DNA from: Scatophagus argus
Lineage: Eukaryota > Chordata > Actinopteri > Scatophagidae
NCBI RefSeq assembly: GCF_020382885.2
Contig: NC_058497.1
Span: 16,236,330 to 16,300,329 of the forward strand
Reading direction: 5' to 3'
Length of the DNA: 64,000 nt
The notes under the pieces are model-generated. The model was not told the DNA's origin and made no database searches. It saw only the letters and a program-made list of their open reading frames with translations. The stretch's first letter is position 1, and each line of letters begins with the position of its first letter. The translations under genes and the position numbers were made by a program. Of the stretch, positions 58,618 through 64,000 are shown piece after piece.

Positions 58618-60880
58618 GTCCTCATCATCTGATTGGTCCTGCTCTTTGAGAACCAACTGGAACTGTGGATTCCTCCAGAACGACTCTGAGGAATAAAACA
58701 AAGAAAAAGCACTTAAATCGCCTCCAGGTAGGGCTTGTATACATCATGCAAAGTCAAAAACACAAAACATACTGTTGTATCTGCGGCTACCGCCAGCAGA
58801 GCTCCCCGGTGACCAGAATCCTTCATGTTCACTGATGGTCCAGGCTGATGGGGAGGCAGTAGAGGAAGGGGAGGCCGGCGTGTTTCCCTCCACCAGAGGG
58901 TCAGGATTCATACTGCAGAGCTCCACGATGTCGAACAGGCTGGATAGGTCCTCAGCACTGATCCTAATGGAAAGGGTGATTTGCATCATACAAGTTAAAT
59001 TAAATTTAAAAAATCTCTTGAGTTAGCTGGAAAATGCTTTGCCACAGAGCTGTAAACAGGACGTCTTTTCAGAGGTCAAAGATCTGTGGTTCTCACAGGA
59101 CGGAGAGTCTACAAACATATAATGAGCTTAAAATGAGCACAACTTTAAACATGCACATTAGTGCTGCAGTAATATCAGCATGGTATATGACAGTAAAAAC
59201 ATTGGCAGGGACTATTGTTCTTCGGAATCTGTCCTTTTACTTATGACATTTACTTACATTAGATTTATAATATATTTACTGACAGGACTTTTACTCGAGG
59301 TGGAGTGTTTTCACAGTGTCTGCTTTAATTCGGTGTGTTTTGTATGTACCACATACCAGAATTCTCCATCTTCTTTGCTTTTCAGCTCAATCCTTTCTTT
59401 CTCTGCTTTGTCCACGTCATCCCACTCTTTACTCCTGCGGTCACAAATGCATACAAAGAGGAGTTGTGAAATCTGTGAGCGACTGGGCGCCTTCATACAT
59501 GCATCCACAGGAAGCATCCTCACTTGTCACTCCAGGGTCCGCGATATTCGACGAAACCCCAGGGGTTCCTCAGCCTCAGCAACAAAATCTCATCTGTTGC
59601 TTTCATCACCTAAAACAACGACAAAAGGAACTAAAACGTGAGTGAAGTCTTATTTTTATTTATCAAATGAACAGTTTTGTCAGTTCTTAGTTTTGTCTGT
59701 TTGTCTTTAATCTGTATTGATGAATCATATGAGATAAAATTAGGTTACATTAAGACTGCGAGCATATTGACTTGGACAAAAAAATAATCAACCTCTAGTA
59801 GTTGTTCTGGAGCTCTGTTATATTGCATGGTCTTGTGCTGTTTTCAAGTCCAAGAACTTTGCTTTCAAGGGCAACCTTTAAACCCTTAAGAAACCTTTAA
59901 AGTGATTAAAAAAATATCTACAGTACCAGGGAAAATTTGAACTGGTGAAGAGGGTCGTGTGTTACATTCAAGAGCTCCAAAACAGCTAATGACCCTTGTG
60001 CTGAGATTTTTTCAGTGATTTCTGCCAACTAGGTCAGGTAAGACTAGAGTGGAGAGAGATGGAACGATATGAGATGAAATCTCTCGATATGCTTATTTGA
60101 ACTAGATTGGATAGAATCAGATTGGATTAGATCCAGTGATAGAGTAACTTAAGGAAAAAACAAGAAAACATCAAGACAACACACTGATGACGCTGCAGTC
60201 ATACACAGTGACAGCAGTGCTTCACGGCCTGGAGTGTCGTCTCTGTGTGATACTGGCCTTTTCAGTGTCAGTGATGGCGTAAGCGTGGCCCTTTATCAGC
60301 CCTTCTCCTGTCACTTTACCAACCTCACGGTAGCTGCTGGCCTGTGACGATAAAGAGAGAAAGTCGAGTGGATCGAAATTAGCATCCACCTGTGCAGTGT
60401 GGACATTCTGAGGTGTGCACATACCTGGATGAAGCAGCTGAGCAGGCTGCCTCGAGTGAGGGCAGCCGTCAGAGACCTCCAGAGGACTCGAGGAGTACGT
60501 GATGAGACCTCCATCGTGTAGGCAATGCCTCCTGTAAAATCCTCCATCCCCTCTGATATGTTTCCCCCCTTCAGGCCTCCATAGCATCCGACTAACCTAC
60601 ATACGAGAGGTGCGAAAGTTATCTCCGGTGGCTGCATTTCTTTTTTTTTTTCTTTTAATCAAATCACTGTAACCGCAAACACAAGAAAAGAGTGGGTGAT
60701 CTCAGACATTACAACCCAGAAACATATGCTGGTAGTGGCAACTGACTTGGCATAGGCTTTCTCCACCAGGGCGCTCCAATACTCGTTGCGGGTGTGAGAG
60801 TAGCTGAAGAGCAGACGGCCTTCGCGTACTGGCAGCCTGTCATCCACAACCACCTCCACCCACTCACCATACTGCCAGAA
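54252..60880 (-). CDS. capn12: Calpain-12 (3' part; N-terminal exons outside window)
   Basis: Nineteen in-phase exons, 596 codons plus TGA: 60747-60880, 60425-60596, 60258-60341, 59524-59609, 59357-59434, 58773-58963, 58417-58685, 58278-58289, 58085-58164, 57454-57576, 56709-56745, 56545-56616, 56411-56456, 55998-56059, 55629-55697, 55410-55488, 55202-55318, 54370-54422, 54252-54278. The protease core starts after the catalytic-Cys exons: [20 protein letters not shown], catalytic His in IKGHAY (121) and Asn in LRNPWG (145). Then comes the calpain beta-sandwich with an acidic insert, and a penta-EF-hand end. EF2 ([12 protein letters not shown]) looks Ca-binding. EF1 and the last hand are degenerate. 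[22 protein letters not shown] and FDEDSSGTM resemble CAPN12 more than CAPN1/2/3. A Ca-dependent cytosolic cysteine protease. The first roughly 170 residues lie past 64000. Confidence 0.9.
55551..55618. repeat. (CA)n microsatellite in a capn12 intron
   Basis: About 68 bp, almost pure CA on plus (GT in the capn12 transcript). It begins about 10 bp downstream of the donor of exon 55629-55697. Confidence 0.9.
57401..57423. repeat. Poly(T) run of 23 bases in a capn12 intron
   Basis: 23 uninterrupted T on plus (A in the transcript), about 30 bp beyond the donor of exon 57454-57576. Possibly the poly(A) tail of a lost retroelement, although no body is recognised beside it. Confidence 0.85.
58278..58289 (-). 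other. capn12: 12-nt microexon of capn12
   Basis: GTTCCTTCTGAG (Val-Pro-Ser-Glu), flanked by TTTACAG and GTGAGTA. It is needed to join FHIYK to the following [11 protein letters not shown] and keep phase. A 12-nt exon at this position is known in other calpain genes (for example CAPN3), which supports the call. Confidence 0.85.
58576..58617 (-). repeat. capn12: Coding (GAT)n trinucleotide repeat in capn12
   Basis: About 14-15 consecutive GAT codons give an uninterrupted aspartate run inside a longer D/E-rich insert, just before [19 protein letters not shown]. Human CAPN12 has a shorter acidic insert at this place. The near-pure codon use indicates recent slippage expansion. Confidence 0.9.
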
Positions 60881-61107
60881 CTGCACAGGGACACACAGGG
60901 ACAGAGAGAGACAGAGAGAGACAGGAAGAGGAATGGTGAGAACAGAGCAGAAATAGATGTAATGAATCATGATAAAAGATAATGTGGAGGAAGGCAGAGA
61001 CAAACCACCATATTTCCCTTCAACCTGCAACAGCTTCTTTTTTAGCCACTTGATGGCAGCAGAAACTTATTGTAAATGCAACCTTCACAATTGTATTGAG
61101 TTATGTT

Positions 61108-61345
61108 GAATGAAAGTCAAATATTCATCTCCTTTTAGCTCTGTTTTTGGTCTCTACCAACTCCTGAAGGAAGCATCTGGCTCTTCAGCTGGTAAGCGCT
61201 CCAGTATGTTCACCAGCTAATTCTGACCGTCTGTAGTTTGGTGCTCAGTAGGTAGTGTATATTGGCTTTTTAGATCTTTGTCACTAAAATGAAGAGTGAA
61301 ACAAGCTAGTAAAGTTCTGAAAACCATAAATGGAAAGTGAAAGCG
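61108..61345 (+). repeat. Dispersed repeat, copy 2 of the 13.1 kb family
   Basis: GAATGAAAGTCAAATATTCA, TTTTAGCTCTGTTTTTGGTC, CCAACTCCTGAAGGAAGCAT and CTGGCTCTTCAGCTGGTAAG align in order with 13080-13345. Recognised as a common repeat of perciform genomes. Diverged. Confidence 0.55.
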
Positions 61346-62923
61346 CACTAAAAAGCTCCATAAAGATAAGGACAACTGATAATCATCTGCAGTTTCATAA
61401 CTATGAACATCCCCTTTCCAATAAAAACATGTGATAAAAATATTGATTAAAACCTCTTTAAACTGAGATTTTGCAACACATTATTTCTCTTACACACCCA
61501 AAATTGTATTCCTAGGCAATATAACACAGCAGGATTTTGTTGCTGCACCTTAACTTCGTCTGGTCTGACAAGTAGTTTATGGAAGCTAATGTCAGCTAGT
61601 GTCAGTGAACTTTAAGTTGACGTGATGGATAAAGGACTTCACACAGTCTGTCAGTTTGCTGAAATTACTCATAACTGTCAGCTGTGTCCAGAGGCGGTGC
61701 TGTTTGTCAAGTGTGACACGGGCTCTGTTTAAAAAATCCAGAAAGATGGTTTTACTGTGTTTTTGGCATCATATATGTGACACAGAGCTTTGTCAGAGTA
61801 TCGTTATCATTGATTCATAAAAACAGCCTTCGTAGCTTTTGATGATTCCACTCTGGGATTTATTGAGGCATTAGTTTTTACTATACACAATATGCCTGTT
61901 GTGTCTCTTATCTGTGTGGACTCTCACTGAACTGAAACTGCACCATGACATTTTAGCTTTTTAATCTTCTTTGTTTAATTTTATTAATTTGTGTTTTTAT
62001 ATTACTTTGTGAGGTTGTCGCTATACCAGAATTTTAAACATGGATACAATACTGGTATAAAAGGTACTCGATGTCTCAGTACGCAAAAGGGGATTATATC
62101 CTATTGTTTTAAACATGTAGTATATGTTACTTTTGAAAACCTATTCTTTAGAATTTCTTTTTATATACATCCAGACATATCAACAAGACATAAAAAAGTA
62201 GAATAAAAAACAGAATTAAGGAAAAACAACTGTCCTGGTCTTACAAGCAAAACCACAAAGTCCATAAAAGTATGAGTTACATAAACACACTGTTCTCTCA
62301 GTCTGTTACTCAGCTTGGTGTAGTACTGTACTGGTAACCGTGTGTACCTAACAGCGGTCGAAAACAGGCCTGTACTGGCCTTTCATACCTACATCTCTTT
62401 GTGAACTCTGTGTGTGTGTGTGTGTGTGTTTGTGTGTCCCAGGGGTAGTCACTACCTGCATGTCTGGACTGCTCTCCCATCACCCTGACAAGGCAAAATT
62501 AGTTTCCAGTCCTTCCGTCCTGCTTGTTAAGTCACGTCACATTCTCCCTAACAGTCTCTTAAGGTCCAAACGCTCTGGGGAAAAATAATCACTGAGCAAA
62601 CCTCTTAAAAATCATCTTTATCTAACCAGTGTGTTTGCTTTGACAAGATTGATATGTCTAATAAGGTGATATTTTATTGATCTGTGCATGTCAGAGCTGC
62701 TGAATGATGAACGCTTTAGATTACAACTACCACTTCTAATGAGGTGATAAAGACAAAGTTTTATGTTTGTCTGTGCTTGTGTGTGTGTGAGACCACCATG
62801 CAATGATGACTCCCAGAGGAGCTGATGACTGTTTTGGTAAGGCAGTCAAAGAAGGAGAAATCTCACTGAACATTGGCAAGGTGTAAAAGATTAAAGTTAA
62901 ATTAAGTCAAATTAAAATATGAC

Positions 62924-63312
62924 ATGAAGTTACATGGGCGGCACGGTGGTGTAGTGGTTAGCACTGTCGCCTCATAGCAAGAGGGTTCCAGGTTCGAATC
63001 CCGGTCTGGGCCCTTCTATGTGGAGTTTGCATGTTCTCCCTGTGCCTGCGTGGGTTTTCTCCGGGTACTCCGGCTTCCTCCCACAATACCAAAAACATGC
63101 AAATTAGGTTAATTGGCTACTCTACATTGCCCCTAGGTGTGAGTGTGAGAGTGTGTGGTTGTTTGTCTTTGTGTGTTGGCCCTGCGATTGACTGGCGACC
63201 AGTCCAGGGTGTACCCCGCCTCTCGCCCGTAGTCAGCTGGGATAGGCTCCAGCTCCCCCGCGACCCTGACGGATAAGCGGTATAGAAAATGGATGGATGG
63301 ATGAAGTTACAT
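62924..63312 (+). repeat. Young tRNA-like-head SINE with 12-bp target-site duplication
   Basis: ATGAAGTTACAT (62924-62935) is repeated exactly at 63301-63312. Between them lies the fullest copy of the family also seen at 32066 and 50156. It starts GGCGGCACGGTGGTGTAGTG and has an A-box-like GTGGTTAGCACTGTCGCC, a perfect B-box GGTTCGAATCCCGG and the core CTCCGGGTACTCCGGCTTCC. It ends CGGTATAGAAAATGG and GGAT units. The exact TSD, intact promoter boxes and near-consensus body point to recent retroposition by a LINE-type machinery. Confidence 0.85.
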
Positions 63313-64000
63313 AACGTAGGTCAGGTAGGTGATTTAGTTAATGTTGCATGCAAATACTGTAGTCAGACATGACTCAAACTGTGTGTCTGTGTGTCTGGCT
63401 TGTGAGTAGTTCAGGCAGTAACGGAAAGTTACTCAACAAAATTCAGTGGTTTAAATTGCTTCGGGGCCCACGACCAACAGGTTCTTCTTGGTCTCCTACT
63501 AGCCCCTTGTCACTTTCCCTTTATGTGTCCTGGAGTTGACCCCTGGTTTGGTGTGTGGTTTATTTGATTAAACATGAATGAATGCTGGGATATGGAATAT
63601 GTAATAATATTGTTAAATTAAGGTAGTAAAGCATTACTCACCTTAAAGAGAAACTGATAAACTGACTCGGGTGATGTCACTCAATATCTCTGGTTCTGTT
63701 GCATCAGTTTTGATACTTAACAAAAACTGGTTATGAGTCTAACAGTGTTGCAGAAGTCAGAGCACTGCTTCAAACCTCATATTACATCAGTTTATGTTGT
63801 CCTTCCATAATTCATATTCCCAAACAGGGTTACATATTACCACAAATCAGTTGCCATACTGTGAATGTGGAGCCTTTGGGAGACCAGACTTGGGAATCCT
63901 TCTATATAAGCATTTAGCTTTATGTAAATATTGAATGTGTATGTGTTCATTAAATGTTTATCTCGGGCTCTTCCTTGTAAACATATGTGTGTAGGTTTTT

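Larger units (their letters stand above)
60881..64000 (-). other. capn12: capn12 intron (3.1 kb seen, continues past the window)
   Basis: Begins after the acceptor CTGTGCAG of the first visible exon. I searched the minus strand for the calpain GDCW exon and did not find it, so the N-terminal exons lie farther right. It contains an old dispersed repeat (61108-61345), a short GT tract near 62409 and a young SINE (62937-63300). The rest is AT-rich and featureless. Confidence 0.7.

Noticed and set aside
62937..63303. DNA-transposon MITE instead of a SINE
   Set aside because: No terminal inverted repeats are visible. A 12-bp duplication plus tRNA-like promoter boxes and a short-repeat tail fit retroposition better, although I could not check a repeat database.
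60881..64000. Catalytic-cysteine (GDCW) exon of capn12
   Set aside because: Looked for on the minus strand and not found, so the exon is placed beyond the right edge and the gene is not called broken.

Overview
This window looks like nuclear DNA from a ray-finned (teleost) fish. It has small exons in long introns, abundant microsatellites, tRNA-derived SINEs and other dispersed repeats I recognise as typical of spiny-rayed fishes. It carries vertebrate genes whose human counterparts all lie on 19q13.2-q13.32. No bacterial, viral or plasmid gene is visible. All four genes I can name are on the minus strand. I rebuilt them exon by exon from splice signals and reading phase.

Layout. 86-168 is the last coding exon of an unidentified plus-strand gene that enters from the left and converges on ttc9b. 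3298-22715 is ttc9b (three coding exons, 215 aa, one 17.4 kb intron). 22716-26228 holds its promoter, with a ZNF143/STAF-type site, and one orphan exon-like segment on the plus strand. 26229-31221 is the C19orf47 orthologue (eight exons, 397 aa, SAM-like N-terminus). 31222-36972 is 3'UTR and intergenic DNA with one SINE. 36973-40854 is fosb (four coding exons, 393 aa), with an apparent extra 5' exon at 41320-41383. 41384-54251 is a long stretch with no recognisable conserved gene. It holds promoter-like islands at about 42.9 and 43.3 kb, a possible two-exon 57-codon ORF, SINEs and large microsatellites. 54252-60880 is the 3' part of capn12 (19 exons, 596 aa). The exons for its N-terminus, including the catalytic cysteine, lie beyond the right edge. 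60881-64000 is capn12 intron containing a recent SINE insertion with a 12-bp target-site duplication.

The genes do not form a functional pathway. They are neighbours by conserved synteny: an uncharacterised TPR protein, an uncharacterised SAM-like protein, an immediate-early bZIP transcription factor and a calcium-dependent cysteine protease.

The most interesting points are: (1) an upstream ATG exon that splices in frame to fosb and would add 42 residues to FosB; (2) a CRE/CArG-rich island inside fosb intron 1; (3) five copies of a short VFxRLG-type motif in the C19orf47 protein; (4) a probable GC-AG intron, a 12-nt microexon, a pure GAT-coded aspartate run and CA repeats abutting donor sites in capn12; (5) orphan exon-like segments at 86, 23632 and 42959/44386 whose genes I cannot name.
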